Source: Schauerella fraxinea
GTDB taxonomy: Bacteria > Pseudomonadota > Gammaproteobacteria > Burkholderiales > Burkholderiaceae_B
NCBI GenBank assembly: GCA_030849945.1
Contig: JAVDKK010000004.1
Location: 372,001-436,000, forward strand
DNA length: 64,000 nt
Direction of reading: 5' to 3'
Part shown: one piece after another, positions 26,258 through 34,949 of the stretch
Layout of the letters: each line of letters begins with the position of its first letter
Numbering within the stretch: position 1 is the first letter of the stretch
Translations under genes and position numbers: made by a program
The notes under the pieces: model-generated
What the model was told of the DNA's origin: nothing
What the model saw: the letters and a program-made list of their open reading frames with translations, nothing else
Databases searched by the model: none

Positions 26258-26279
26258 CGACTGCATGTGAATGCAGTCG
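26258..26279 (+). other. Strong hairpin with GTGA (GNRA-type) tetraloop after prpD
   Basis: A perfect 9-bp stem CGACTGCAT / ATGCAGTCG closed by GTGA lies 20 nt after the prpD stop. No T-run follows, so it is not a conventional terminator; 3'-end stabilisation of the prp mRNA is possible. Confidence 0.5.
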
Positions 26280-26293
26280 GTGGCATTACCCAG

Positions 26294-26350
26294 GCGGCCC
26301 TGGCTGAACGGATTCGGAAAACCGGATCGGTTCAATCGGGCCGCTTTTTT
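26294..26350 (+). terminator. Branched terminator after prpD
   Basis: Outer stem GCGGCCC (26294-26300) with GGGCCGC (26338-26344), an inner GATTCGG/CCGGATC hairpin, then six T. Confidence 0.75.
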
Positions 26351-26370
26351 CATTTCAGGAGCCCTGCATC

Positions 26371-26646
26371 ATGACTGTTCCGGTTACCCATCTGGCCGAC
26401 GCCAATCGCTTCGAAGCCGTTGTCGACGACATTACCTGCGAGCTCGACTACGCCCTGAACGATGGCGTAATGACGATTTTGCACACCGGCGTCCCGGCCG
26501 CGGTGGCGGGTCGCGGCATCGCCGGCGATCTCACCCGCGTGGCCCTGGATACGGCACGCGAGAACGGCTGGCGCGTCGTGACCGCGTGTTCTTACGCAGC
26601 GGAGTACGTGCGCCGCCATCCGGACTATGCCGACCTGACGGTCTGA
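26371..26646 (+). CDS. Small GNAT-type N-acetyltransferase (YjdJ/PF14542-like)
   Basis: A 91-residue protein of the very short GNAT-like family found in many bacteria. The acetyl-CoA-binding P-loop region reads AAVAGRGIAGDLTRVALDTA, corresponding to the V-x-x-x-x-R/Q-G-x-G/A motif, and the end NGWRVVTACSYAAEYVRRHP matches the family's VVPxCSYV..Y...HP..D/A ending. ATG 26371 has AGGAG 9 nt upstream. These proteins are poorly characterised. It stands alone after the prp terminator. Confidence 0.85.
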   Translation: MTVPVTHLADANRFEAVVDDITCELDYALNDGVMTILHTGVPAAVAGRGIAGDLTRVALDTARENGWRVVTACSYAAEYVRRHPDYADLTV

Positions 26647-26799
26647 TGCGTTGACGGTGCGATTGCCTGACGATGGCCCGTACGGTACGGCCGGGGCTAC
26701 AAGCGGTGGTCTCGGGCCTGAAACGACGGCATTGAAGCACCGATCGGCATTGACCCTTACAATCGCGGGTTGTTCCTTTACTCGCCCGCCGCATTCCTC

Positions 26800-27189
26800 A
26801 TGAATTCTCCGGTTATTGCGTACGTGCTGCAGCTCAGCTTCAGCACCCTGGTCGCCTGTTTCGTCGCCGCCACGGTCTCCGCCATTGTCATTTTTTTCAA
26901 CACGCGCAAGATCAATCAGGCCCTGAAACACCCGTACCTCGAACACCGCACGTTCGAGCAATATCCGATGGCGATTCGCCTCGGTATCCTGCTTGACTAC
27001 TTTCTACGCGTTACCTTCCCCACGTCCAAAATATGGCTGGCGGGTCACGCCAATCGCATGCTTAAACACGTCGATCCCAAGAAGATCTCGCTGGGCCTCA
27101 AATGGCCACTGGTGGGACTGTGGGGCGGCTGCTTCCTGGGAATGATTGCCATGATCACCATGTGGACCACCTTACTGGTGTCGCGATGA
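26800..27189 (+). CDS. Hypothetical membrane protein
   Basis: A 129-residue protein I do not recognise. It has an N-terminal hydrophobic segment (VIAYVLQLSFSTLVACFVAA and on, residues ~5-33), a polar middle containing EHRTFEQYPMAIRLGILLDY and KIWLAGHANRMLKHVDPKKI, and a C-terminal helix (WPLVGLWGGCFLGMIAMITM, ~103-125), so probably two membrane spans. I chose ATG 26800 over a TTG 30 nt upstream. Its stop overlaps the next gene's ATG (ATGA), implying co-translation with the YchJ-family protein. Confidence 0.75.
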   Translation: MNSPVIAYVLQLSFSTLVACFVAATVSAIVIFFNTRKINQALKHPYLEHRTFEQYPMAIRLGILLDYFLRVTFPTSKIWLAGHANRMLKHVDPKKISLGLKWPLVGLWGGCFLGMIAMITMWTTLLVSR

Positions 27190-27575
27190 GCCGCGAGCGT
27201 CCCTGCCCCTGCGGTAGCGGCCGCATGTATCCGGCGTGCTGCGCACGCTGGCACATGGGCTCGTTCAAACTGCGCGCCCCCGATGCCGAAACGCTGATGC
27301 GCTCGCGCTATACGGCCTATGTGATGGACGATCTCACCTATCTGCGCGATACATGGTGGCCCGACACCCGTCCGGCTACCATCGAACCCAAGCCCGCCGA
27401 TCTGAAATGGCTGGGATTGCAGGTCAAGGGTGTTGAAAACATCGATGCCGACAACGCCATCGTGACTTTTGTCGCCCGCTACCGCGTAGCCGGCCGCGGC
27501 ATGCGTATGCAGGAAACGAGCCGCTTCAAACGGTCGAAAAGTCGCTGGTATTACGTGGACGGCGACGTGAGCTGA
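27186..27575 (+). CDS. YchJ-family protein with SEC-C zinc motif
   Basis: A 129-residue UPF0225/YchJ-like protein. The N-terminal SEC-C-like motif PCPCGSGRMYPACCARWHMG supplies the Cys/His zinc ligands. The rest is an NTF2-like domain with the family signature DAETLMRSRYTAYVMDD and YLRDTWWPDTRP. The cellular role is unclear; the SEC-C motif in SecA binds SecB and ribosomes, but that cannot simply be transferred. ATG 27186 overlaps the upstream stop. A strong bidirectional terminator follows. Confidence 0.9.
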   Translation: MSRERPCPCGSGRMYPACCARWHMGSFKLRAPDAETLMRSRYTAYVMDDLTYLRDTWWPDTRPATIEPKPADLKWLGLQVKGVENIDADNAIVTFVARYRVAGRGMRMQETSRFKRSKSRWYYVDGDVS

Positions 27576-27630
27576 CTGGCCCGGCGCGCCCGTGCGATCG
27601 AAGGCATGTTGCATCGATCGGGCCACGCAT

Positions 27631-27685
27631 AAAAAACGGCACGGCCTGTGCTCCGGGGGTTCGGAGACGGGCCGTGCCGTTTTAC
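27631..27685. terminator. Strong bidirectional terminator
   Basis: A 13-bp stem AAACGGCACGGCC / GGCCGTGCCGTTT contains an inner CTCCG/CGGAG hairpin, flanked by A-run and T-run. It separates the convergent YchJ-family gene and the Pro-rich secreted protein gene. Confidence 0.93.
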
Positions 27686-27758
27686 TTGAACGCACGAACG
27701 TGCCTGCAGTGCGCTGCCTGGCGCTCAACATGAGCGATCAGGCGCGCTCAGGCACAGA

Positions 27759-28304
27759 TCAGTAGCGAATGCCGGGGGCTTGCGGAGCCGGGGCCATCGG
27801 GGCCGGCGCCATCGGAGCGGGAGCCGCGCCTTGCGGCATCGGAGCCGGTGCGGGACGGCCGGCACGCGGCATCGGTGCGGGTGCAGCACCCGGGGCATTG
27901 ACCTGATTGGCCGGTACCTGGATCGTCATTTCACGCAGCACGCCGCCGCCTTCCACGCTACCCATGGTGCGGCCTTGGCCGGACATTTGGGCGACGCAAG
28001 CCGAACGGTCTGCAGCGGGCAAGGCATTGCAGCGCGCGGTGGCGTTTTGGTCATACTGCTGATTGGCGTTTACCAAACGGCTGCGCATGGCTTCCTGGCG
28101 GGCAGCGCCAGCTTCCTGCAAGCAGACGTTTTTCGGCTGAGCGGTCTGACCGGCGTTGCAGCGGGCAACGTCGGCTTGATATTGGCGTTGAATCTCGGTG
28201 CGTGCCGAATCGGCGGCGAAGGCCGACGACGCGGAAGCCAGCAGCAGGCCAGCGGTACACAGAGCAAGGCTCGGCAAACGAACAGACATTCGACGTGCAT
28301 TCAT
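27759..28304 (-). CDS. Secreted protein with Ala/Pro/Met-rich C-terminal tail
   Basis: A 181-residue protein with a Sec signal peptide (RLPSLALCTAGLLLASASSA, cleavage near AFA-ADS). The mature N-terminal half is charged and contains Cys residues in evenly spaced helical segments (QADVARCNAGQ, NVCLQEAGAARQEA, ARCNALPAADRSACVAQMSG). The last ~45 residues are APAPMP/APAPMA repeats, probably an extended periplasmic or surface linker. I do not recognise a family, though similar small Cys-containing secreted proteins are common in Burkholderiales. ATG 28304 has AGGAG with 6-nt spacing. Confidence 0.75.
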   Translation of the reverse strand: MNARRMSVRLPSLALCTAGLLLASASSAFAADSARTEIQRQYQADVARCNAGQTAQPKNVCLQEAGAARQEAMRSRLVNANQQYDQNATARCNALPAADRSACVAQMSGQGRTMGSVEGGGVLREMTIQVPANQVNAPGAAPAPMPRAGRPAPAPMPQGAAPAPMAPAPMAPAPQAPGIRY

Positions 28305-28318
28305 AGAACACTCCTATT

Positions 28319-28622
28319 TTCGCCCAGCAGGACGGATTGCGATTAGACGTACAGCGTCTGAAAAGTGTAACGGCCCATCACCACGCAAAGAATGCGCAAT
28401 GTAAGCGTTTGACGCCAGTTCCGACGCTGACGCGATGGCGGTTACGTTAGCAAGCGCTATGCCACATGGCTGCTCATCCAATGCCGATACCCCACCCACC
28501 TCGTTGTTGCTGCAGCGCATAAGCTTATCGCCATAGGCTAAGTCATTGAACGCGCTGCATTTTGGCAACACTTTCACCTAAACTCATAGATTCATGTTGC
28601 GCTGCAATATGGGAGGCATAAG
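28319..28622. other. Intergenic region between divergent genes
   Basis: About 300 nt holding the two divergent promoter regions for the secreted Pro-rich protein (-) and the 75-residue protein (+). I see no tRNA, convincing operator or repeat here; the two -10/-35 sets cannot be placed with confidence. Confidence 0.4.
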
Positions 28623-28739
28623 ATGAAGACTCACCCACGCAGTAGGACTTCTCAGGGAGAAGACCATGAGCATCAAGTCACTCGCCAATGCACGTCTTAC
28701 CGATACATTGGAACGCAGCCTCGTCGAAGTGGAAGCTGA
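28623..28739 (+). CDS. Possible 38-residue leader ORF overlapping the next gene
   Basis: ATG 28623 is preceded by GGGAGG with 6-nt spacing, a better Shine-Dalgarno than most genes here. It reads MKTHPRSRTSQGEDHEHQVT and ends at a TGA at 28737-28739, inside and in a different frame from the 75-residue ORF that starts at 28666. Composition is not protein-like beyond being polar, so it may be a regulatory uORF or chance. Confidence 0.3.
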   Translation: MKTHPRSRTSQGEDHEHQVTRQCTSYRYIGTQPRRSGS

Positions 28740-28893
28740 GCACGCACGACAGATCGCACCGGGCGTCGGCCGATTCGCCGGCCGTGCCGCACATGTGCTT
28801 GGTGCTTTCGCCTGGATGGTGCAAGACACGTTACGCGCTCAGCGCGCGGGCCGACAGCAGCACCCAGTGATCTCGGCCTACCGCGCCAACTGA
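28666..28893 (+). CDS. Small hypothetical helical protein
   Basis: A 75-residue protein, MSIKSLANARLTDTLERSLV at the N terminus, with GVGRFAGRAAHVLGAFAWMV in the middle and a basic C terminus (RAQRAGRQQHPVISAYRAN). Predicted mostly helical and basic. AGGGAGAA lies 4-8 nt before ATG 28666. I recognise no family. A terminator-like hairpin lies downstream, supporting a real transcription unit. Confidence 0.55.
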   Translation: MSIKSLANARLTDTLERSLVEVEAEHARQIAPGVGRFAGRAAHVLGAFAWMVQDTLRAQRAGRQQHPVISAYRAN

Positions 28894-28949
28894 TCGATTC
28901 GGTTGATCGGGAAGATCGGCCGAGACGCTTGACCGGCTGGCGGTCGGTC

Positions 28950-28993
28950 AAAAGGGCACACCGCACGCATTACGTGGCGGGCGTGCCCTTTTT
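28950..28993. terminator. Bidirectional terminator between the small ORF and the MscS-family gene
   Basis: AAAAGGGCAC pairs with GTGCCCTTTT across a 23-nt loop and is followed by T. It serves the convergent genes on both sides. Confidence 0.8.
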
Positions 28994-29006
28994 GCTGTTC
29001 ACCGTT

Positions 29007-31916
29007 TTATGACGAGCGCCCATCGCGCGTCGGCTCGCGCTTCTCAACATCTTCGCGAGGCTCGCCGTCTTCATCCACCACCGTATCGAGCTCGTTGCCC
29101 AGCACATCTTCCGCTGACGATGATGATGCACGGGTCAACGGCCGAGGCGTATGCCCCGGCGCAGCTGCGTCTTCTGCTACGTGCTTTGCCGCGTTGTCCG
29201 CTGCATAAACGCGGCTTGGCCGTCCAGCAGCACTGCCCGAAGGCAAGGTGCGATCGTCGCCGTGGTCGCCGGCCGCCTGCATCATATTGACGTTGGCGCC
29301 GGGTGCCGCGCCCCGCTTGTCCTGACCGAAATACACCACGGTATGCGGGTACGGCAACTCGATGTTGGCCGCATTGAAGTGCTTTTTCACCAACCGGTTG
29401 TAGCCTCGCTGCACGGCCCACTGCATGCCCGGCGTGGTCTTGATCAAGACGCGAATCGTGAAGCCACGCTCGTTGAGCGCCGTCACACCCGGAATCGTCA
29501 TGTCTTCCAGGATTTCCGGTGCGAGCACGGGATCCAGCTTCAACTCTTCGAACGCCCGTTCGAGGTGGTACATGGCGTCGTCCACGCTTTCGCGATAGGC
29601 CACCGTGTACTCGCCCAGGTGATAGGAAAAGTCACGCATGTGATTGGCGACCGTGGTGACGGACGAAAACGGAATCAGGTGATAGCCGCCATCGAGCGTG
29701 CGAATGCCGACGGATCGGATCGTAAGCTTCTCGACCGTGCCGAATACGCCTGCAGCCTCGACCACATCGTTTTGATTCATGCCGTTTTCAAGCTGGATGA
29801 ATACACCGGTGATGATGTCCTGCACAAGCTTCTGTGCACCGAAACCGATCGCCAGACCGACCACACCGGCACCGGCGATCAGCGGCGCGATATCGATACC
29901 GATCTGCGACAGCAGGATGAGGATCGTCATCGTGACGATCACAATCAGCGCGGCATTGCGAAACAGCGACAGCAGCGTCTTTTCGCGCGCACTGGGTGCG
30001 CCCTTGCCAGACGACACACTCAAGCGATGCTCGATGATGCTGGCGATCACCGTCCACGCCAGAGCGGCGACCAGCAGGATGATGGCCACGTGAATCACCG
30101 TGCTCACCGTGGCGCGGCCGCCTTCGGAGGCGATCCACACCGCCAGATTGAAGGCCTGCCAGGCATCGAACACCACGAGCACAACCGCGATCAAAATCAG
30201 CATGCGCACGCCCTTCAGCGTTGCCGGCACGTAAGCGTTGAGCCGTGCTTCGAGCATCGGCAAACGCGCGCGCATGTCATCGGACAGCCGCAACGGCCGC
30301 GACAGCGCGAAGCTCAGGATCGACGAGAGCAACATGCCGATCGCAACAGCAATCAAGGTTTGCACCGTGGCGCGCGCCATGAAAGGCAGCGCGTCCTGGG
30401 GCGCGACCTGGCTGACCACCAGCAGCACTGTGAAATAGGCAATCGCAGCAAGATGCCACACGCGCGCCAGCATGCGGATCAACGTGCCGAAAAACGCCGT
30501 CGAGGCGCGGTCGGCCCGGGCTTCGAGACGATGACGGATCAGCGCCCGATTACCCCAGATCACGCGAACCGCATAGATATAGACGCCAAGCATGATCAAC
30601 AGGCCGAGCATCTGCCCCACCGCGGCAGAGAACATGGCCTTCACCAAGGGCACCACGATCAGCATGCCGTAACCGGTGAGGCTTACGACCACCGTCAACC
30701 AGCGATTCCAATACGTGGCGACATCGTCGGCCATCGGCAGCAATCGCAAATGACCATAGCGCGTGGCAAACACCACGCGAATCAGCACCTTGGTGATCTC
30801 GACCGCCATGAACGCATTGATGAAAAAGAGATCAAGCGTCCCGATCGAGCCCTGCCGGCCAGTGCCGAAAAGTCCCACGCCGTAGCCCACCAGGCAGGCG
30901 AGCAACACGACAGCCAGATCGACCAGGAATGCCGCGCCCATGGCGATCGCGGAACGGTACCAGCCGCGCGCGTGAAACACGCGATGGCGCGACGACGAGC
31001 GCGGTGCCGCGGCGGCAGCCACCGTATCGGCATGCGCCGGGCTGACCGGCCCGGCGAGCGCATCGTCCACCGGCGGCGGCGCAATCACGTCGCCGTCGCG
31101 CAACGGCCCCACATGTGTGGCGGCTGGCGGGGCGTCCTCACCCCTGGCCACCCATACGTCCAGCCGCGCGAAAATGAGCCGCGCCAAGGCGCGCAGCACC
31201 GCAAAGGCGATCACGGTGGCCAATAGCACGATGGCAAAGCTGGTAAGCGCCTGCGTCCATTGCGCCCAGGTCACACCGCGTGCGCCCCCGCCACTACCCA
31301 AGGATTTGAAGGTGTCGATCGCCTCGCTCACGTCCAACGCAATTCCCGCCACGAACGCCTGCGTGCCGTCGGCGATGCGCCGGCCAAGCGATGCGTCGCC
31401 TTGCTCATCGGGCAAGGTGAGCTGGGCGTTGGAGGCCGCCGCGACCGACTTGTCCGTGGCCGATGCGCCTTTGGCGGGCGCGGCAGGCGATCCCGCGCTC
31501 GCTCCCGCGGCAGGCAACGCTGCACCCGCAGCCTGCGCATTGGCAGTGCTGCCCGGGGCCGATGCCGCCGCGGCCGGTTGCCCGGCGGCCAGCGTGCGCA
31601 GCTCTTCGATCAGTTGCCGGCGTGAGGATTCGTTTTCGAGGGCGTCAGCCAAGGCGCCATATGAGGCTGGGCCGGCGCCAGGGCTTGCCGTTGCGGCAGC
31701 GTGGGCCGGATCGGCGGCAGACGCAGTACCCGATGCCGGATTCCCCTGCGCGGATGGCGGTGAGCCCGACGACGTTGCGGCCGAGTCGGCCTGGGCCCAG
31801 GCGCGCGGCGCCCACAGGCAGACACTACTGATCAACAACACGATGAACAGAAACGGCGCCCAGACCGGGATGCGGTTTCGAGGAAGATTGGGGGTGGTGT
31901 TGGCGATCTCCCGCAA
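29007..31916 (-). CDS. Large MscS-family mechanosensitive channel (YbiO-like)
   Basis: A 969-residue inner-membrane channel. An N-terminal signal/anchor (PFLFIVLLISSVCLWAPRAW) is followed by a long low-complexity Ala/Ser/Pro periplasmic stretch to about residue 160, then multiple membrane helices. The MscS core near the C-terminal third has the pore helix GAGVVGLAIGFGAQKLVQDI and the beta domain QNDVVEAAGVFGTVEKLTIR. It is longer than E. coli YbiO. There is no ATG near the N terminus; TTG 31916 has GGAGG with 6-nt spacing and I adopt it. The C terminus is charged and probably cytoplasmic. Likely role: emergency solute release on hypo-osmotic shock. Confidence 0.9.
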   Translation of the reverse strand: MREIANTTPNLPRNRIPVWAPFLFIVLLISSVCLWAPRAWAQADSAATSSGSPPSAQGNPASGTASAADPAHAAATASPGAGPASYGALADALENESSRRQLIEELRTLAAGQPAAAASAPGSTANAQAAGAALPAAGASAGSPAAPAKGASATDKSVAAASNAQLTLPDEQGDASLGRRIADGTQAFVAGIALDVSEAIDTFKSLGSGGGARGVTWAQWTQALTSFAIVLLATVIAFAVLRALARLIFARLDVWVARGEDAPPAATHVGPLRDGDVIAPPPVDDALAGPVSPAHADTVAAAAAPRSSSRHRVFHARGWYRSAIAMGAAFLVDLAVVLLACLVGYGVGLFGTGRQGSIGTLDLFFINAFMAVEITKVLIRVVFATRYGHLRLLPMADDVATYWNRWLTVVVSLTGYGMLIVVPLVKAMFSAAVGQMLGLLIMLGVYIYAVRVIWGNRALIRHRLEARADRASTAFFGTLIRMLARVWHLAAIAYFTVLLVVSQVAPQDALPFMARATVQTLIAVAIGMLLSSILSFALSRPLRLSDDMRARLPMLEARLNAYVPATLKGVRMLILIAVVLVVFDAWQAFNLAVWIASEGGRATVSTVIHVAIILLVAALAWTVIASIIEHRLSVSSGKGAPSAREKTLLSLFRNAALIVIVTMTILILLSQIGIDIAPLIAGAGVVGLAIGFGAQKLVQDIITGVFIQLENGMNQNDVVEAAGVFGTVEKLTIRSVGIRTLDGGYHLIPFSSVTTVANHMRDFSYHLGEYTVAYRESVDDAMYHLERAFEELKLDPVLAPEILEDMTIPGVTALNERGFTIRVLIKTTPGMQWAVQRGYNRLVKKHFNAANIELPYPHTVVYFGQDKRGAAPGANVNMMQAAGDHGDDRTLPSGSAAGRPSRVYAADNAAKHVAEDAAAPGHTPRPLTRASSSSAEDVLGNELDTVVDEDGEPREDVEKREPTRDGRSS

Positions 31917-32041
31917 GGGCGCCCTCCGTGTGAATTTTTTTGGGAAAAGTGCCGGGTGCGGCGCGCGACCGGATCCGGAAAAGCCCTAGAGGATAACAAG
32001 CCACCCGCGGACGAGCTGCAACATGGGTCAATTTCAGCCCT

Positions 32042-32062
32042 GTCTTATATAAGATACAAGAC
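32042..32062. promoter_or_regulatory. Putative GntR operator upstream of acnB (site 2 of 3)
   Basis: GTCTTATAT-AAG-ATACAAGAC, one mismatch from a perfect 9-3-9 palindrome, 75 nt before the acnB ATG. TAAGAT at 32050-32055 could be an overlapping -10, but the -35 is poor. Confidence 0.72.
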
Positions 32063-32136
32063 CTTGATGTTCGAACGGGTTGGCACTAAAATCATCGCCG
32101 TATCATCTTCTCCACCCCTCTTATTCAAGGCCTGCA

Positions 32137-34722
32137 ATGCTCGAATCGTATCGCCAACATGTCGCCGAACGCGCGGCGCAGGGCATCCCCCCGCTGCCCC
32201 TCTCCGCCACCCAAACCGCCGATCTGATCGAGCTGTTGAAGGCGCCTCCCGCCGGCGAAGAGCAAGTTCTGCTCGACTTGATCACGTACCGCGTGCCGGC
32301 CGGGGTGGACGATGCCGCCAAGGTCAAAGCCTCTTACCTTGCCGCCATCGCGCTCGGTAAAGAAAGCTGTCCCTTGATTTCGCGCAGCCGCGCGACCGAA
32401 CTGCTCGGCACGATGCTGGGCGGCTACAACATCGGCCCGCTGGTCGAGCTGCTGAACGACGCCGAAGTCGGCGGCATCGCCGCTGAAGCGTTGAAGAAAA
32501 CGCTGTTGATGTTCGACGCCTTCCACGATGTGAAGGAAAAGGCGGATGGCGGCAACGCCAATGCGCGCAGCGTCATGCAAAGCTGGGCCGACGCCGAGTG
32601 GTTCACGAGCCGTCCGGAAGTGCCGGAAAGCCTGACTATCACGGTATTCAAGGTCACCGGCGAAACCAACACCGACGATCTGTCGCCCGCCCCCGACGCC
32701 TGGAGCCGCCCGGATATTCCGCTGCACGCCCTGGCGATGCTGAAGAATCCGCGCGACGGCATCACGCCCGAAGAACCCGGCAAGACCGGCCCGATCGCCT
32801 TCATCAACGGCTTGAAAGAAAAGGGTCACCTGGTCGCCTACGTCGGCGACGTCGTGGGAACAGGATCGTCGCGTAAATCGGCCACCAACTCGGTGCTGTG
32901 GTTTACCGGTGAAGATATCCCCTTCGTGCCCAACAAGCGCTTCGGCGGCGTCTGCCTCGGCAGCAAAATCGCCCCGATCTTCTACAACACGATGGAAGAC
33001 GCCGGCGCCCTGCCGATCGAGCTGGACGTGTCCAACATGAACATGGGCGACGTGGTCGAGCTGCGTCCTTTCGAAGGCCGTGCGCTGAAAGACGGCCAGG
33101 TCATCGCTGAATTCTCGGTCAAGTCCGACGTGCTGTTCGACGAAGTGCGTGCCGGTGGCCGCATTCCGCTCATTATCGGCCGCGGCCTCACCGGCAAGGC
33201 GCGCGAAGCGCTGGGCCTGCCGCCCTCCACGCTGTTCCGTCTGCCGCAAGACCCGGTCGATACCGGCCGCGGCTACACGCTGGCGCAGAAGATGGTCGGC
33301 CGCGCCTGCGGTCTCACCGATGGCAAGGGTATCCGTCCGGGCACGTACTGCGAACCGAAGATGACGTCGGTGGGCAGCCAGGACACCACCGGCCCCATGA
33401 CGCGCGACGAACTGAAAGATCTGGCTTGCCTGGGTTTCTCGGCCGACCTCGTCATGCAGTCGTTCTGCCACACCGCCGCTTACCCGAAGCCCGTGGACGT
33501 GAAAACGCACCATACCTTGCCGCAATTCATCAGCACCCGTGGCGGCATTTCGCTGCGCCCCGGCGACGGCGTGATCCACTCGTGGCTCAACCGCATGCTG
33601 CTGCCCGATACCGTGGGCACGGGCGGCGATTCGCACACCCGTTTCCCGATCGGCATTTCGTTCCCGGCCGGTTCCGGTTTGGTCGCTTTCGCTGCCGCCA
33701 CCGGCGTCATGCCGCTGGACATGCCTGAATCGGTGCTGGTGCGCTTCAAGGGCAAACTGCAGCCCGGCGTCACGTTGCGCGATCTGGTCAACGCCATTCC
33801 GTTGTACGCCATCAAGGCCGGCCTCCTGACCGTGGCCAAGCAGGGCAAGACCAACATTTTCTCGGGCCGCGTGCTCGAGATCGAAGGCTTGCCGGATCTG
33901 AAGGTCGAGCAGGCCTTCGAACTCTCCGACGCGTCCGCCGAACGTTCGGCCGCCGGTTGCACGGTGCACCTGAACAAAGAACCGATCATCGAGTACATCA
34001 ACAGCAACATCGTGATGTTGAAGTGGATGATCGCCAACGGTTACGAAGACGAGCGCACGCTGGGCCGCCGCATCAAGGCCATGGAAGCCTGGCTGGCCGA
34101 TCCGCAACTGATGCAACCCGATGCCGATGCCGAATACGCCGCCGTGATCGAGATCGATCTGGCCGACGTGCACGAGCCGATCGTCGCCTGCCCCAACGAT
34201 CCGGATGATGTGAAAACGCTGTCCGAAGTGGCCGGCGCCAAGATTGACGAAGTGTTCATCGGCAGCTGCATGACCAACATCGGTCACTTCCGTGCCGCCT
34301 CCAAGCTGCTCGAGGGCAAGCGCGACATTCCCGTCAAGCTCTGGGTGGCTCCGCCCACCAAGATGGATGCGCAACAGCTTTCCGAAGAAGGCCACTATGG
34401 CGTGCTCGGCGTCGCCGGCGCGCGCATGGAAATGCCGGGCTGCTCGCTGTGCATGGGTAACCAGGCTCAGGTGCGCGAAGGCGCAACTGTGATGTCGACC
34501 AGCACGCGTAACTTCCCCAACCGTTTGGGCAAGAACACGTTCGTGTACCTGGGTTCGGCCGAACTCGCCGCGATCTGCTCGCGCCTGGGTCGTATCCCGA
34601 CGAAGGATGAGTACATGAGCGACGTTAGCGTCATCGCCGAGCACAGCGACAAAATCTATCAGTACTTGAACTTCGACAAGATCGCCGACTACAAAGACGT
34701 CGCCGACGTCATCGAAGTCTGA
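32137..34722 (+). CDS. acnB: Aconitate hydratase B (bifunctional, 2-methylisocitrate dehydratase)
   Basis: Interconverts citrate and isocitrate and, in many bacteria, hydrates 2-methyl-cis-aconitate to 2-methylisocitrate, completing the methylcitrate route with the prpBCD products. The 861-residue length and AcnB domain order (N-terminal HEAT-like domain, then the swivel domain, then the core) fit. [4Fe-4S] ligands are Cys711 (IGSCMTN), Cys769 and Cys772 (PGCSLCMGN), matching E. coli Cys710/769/772. Another conserved segment is SFCHTAAYPKPVD near 442. I chose ATG 32137 (MLESYRQHVAER), with AAGG upstream, over an in-frame ATG/alternate start at 32080. Confidence 0.97.
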   Translation: MLESYRQHVAERAAQGIPPLPLSATQTADLIELLKAPPAGEEQVLLDLITYRVPAGVDDAAKVKASYLAAIALGKESCPLISRSRATELLGTMLGGYNIGPLVELLNDAEVGGIAAEALKKTLLMFDAFHDVKEKADGGNANARSVMQSWADAEWFTSRPEVPESLTITVFKVTGETNTDDLSPAPDAWSRPDIPLHALAMLKNPRDGITPEEPGKTGPIAFINGLKEKGHLVAYVGDVVGTGSSRKSATNSVLWFTGEDIPFVPNKRFGGVCLGSKIAPIFYNTMEDAGALPIELDVSNMNMGDVVELRPFEGRALKDGQVIAEFSVKSDVLFDEVRAGGRIPLIIGRGLTGKAREALGLPPSTLFRLPQDPVDTGRGYTLAQKMVGRACGLTDGKGIRPGTYCEPKMTSVGSQDTTGPMTRDELKDLACLGFSADLVMQSFCHTAAYPKPVDVKTHHTLPQFISTRGGISLRPGDGVIHSWLNRMLLPDTVGTGGDSHTRFPIGISFPAGSGLVAFAAATGVMPLDMPESVLVRFKGKLQPGVTLRDLVNAIPLYAIKAGLLTVAKQGKTNIFSGRVLEIEGLPDLKVEQAFELSDASAERSAAGCTVHLNKEPIIEYINSNIVMLKWMIANGYEDERTLGRRIKAMEAWLADPQLMQPDADAEYAAVIEIDLADVHEPIVACPNDPDDVKTLSEVAGAKIDEVFIGSCMTNIGHFRAASKLLEGKRDIPVKLWVAPPTKMDAQQLSEEGHYGVLGVAGARMEMPGCSLCMGNQAQVREGATVMSTSTRNFPNRLGKNTFVYLGSAELAAICSRLGRIPTKDEYMSDVSVIAEHSDKIYQYLNFDKIADYKDVADVIEV

Positions 34723-34774
34723 TCGGTCTGTTCAACGTATCGGTCCGCGCGCATCGCGCAGCGGATCGATAACG

Positions 34775-34812
34775 AAAATGCCACGATGTATGTGCATCGT
34801 GGCATTTTTTTT
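34775..34812. terminator. Terminator between acnB and the PhoX-like gene
   Basis: A 12-bp stem AATGCCACGATG / CATCGTGGCATT with a 6-nt loop and nine T following; an A-run precedes it, so it may also act on the convergent gene. Confidence 0.93.
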
Positions 34813-34949
34813 TGGTGCGGGCTGCGGCCGATCGTGCGGCGTTACCGGTGAAATCGCTGTCGCCGGGCAAAGAAAAACGGCCAGCGTTTTTTACGCCGGC
34901 CGTTCTTATCGGTACCGCTTGCGCGCTTTCGCGCTTTCGCGCTGGCGCG

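Noticed and set aside
29151..31226. A 691-codon plus-strand frame opposite the MscS-family gene
   Set aside because: Composition dominated by His, Arg, Gln and Asp, typical of an antisense frame; no ribosome site.
32125..34644. An 839-codon minus-strand frame opposite acnB
   Set aside because: AcnB is unmistakable on the plus strand with all three Fe-S cysteines; the other frame is a shadow.
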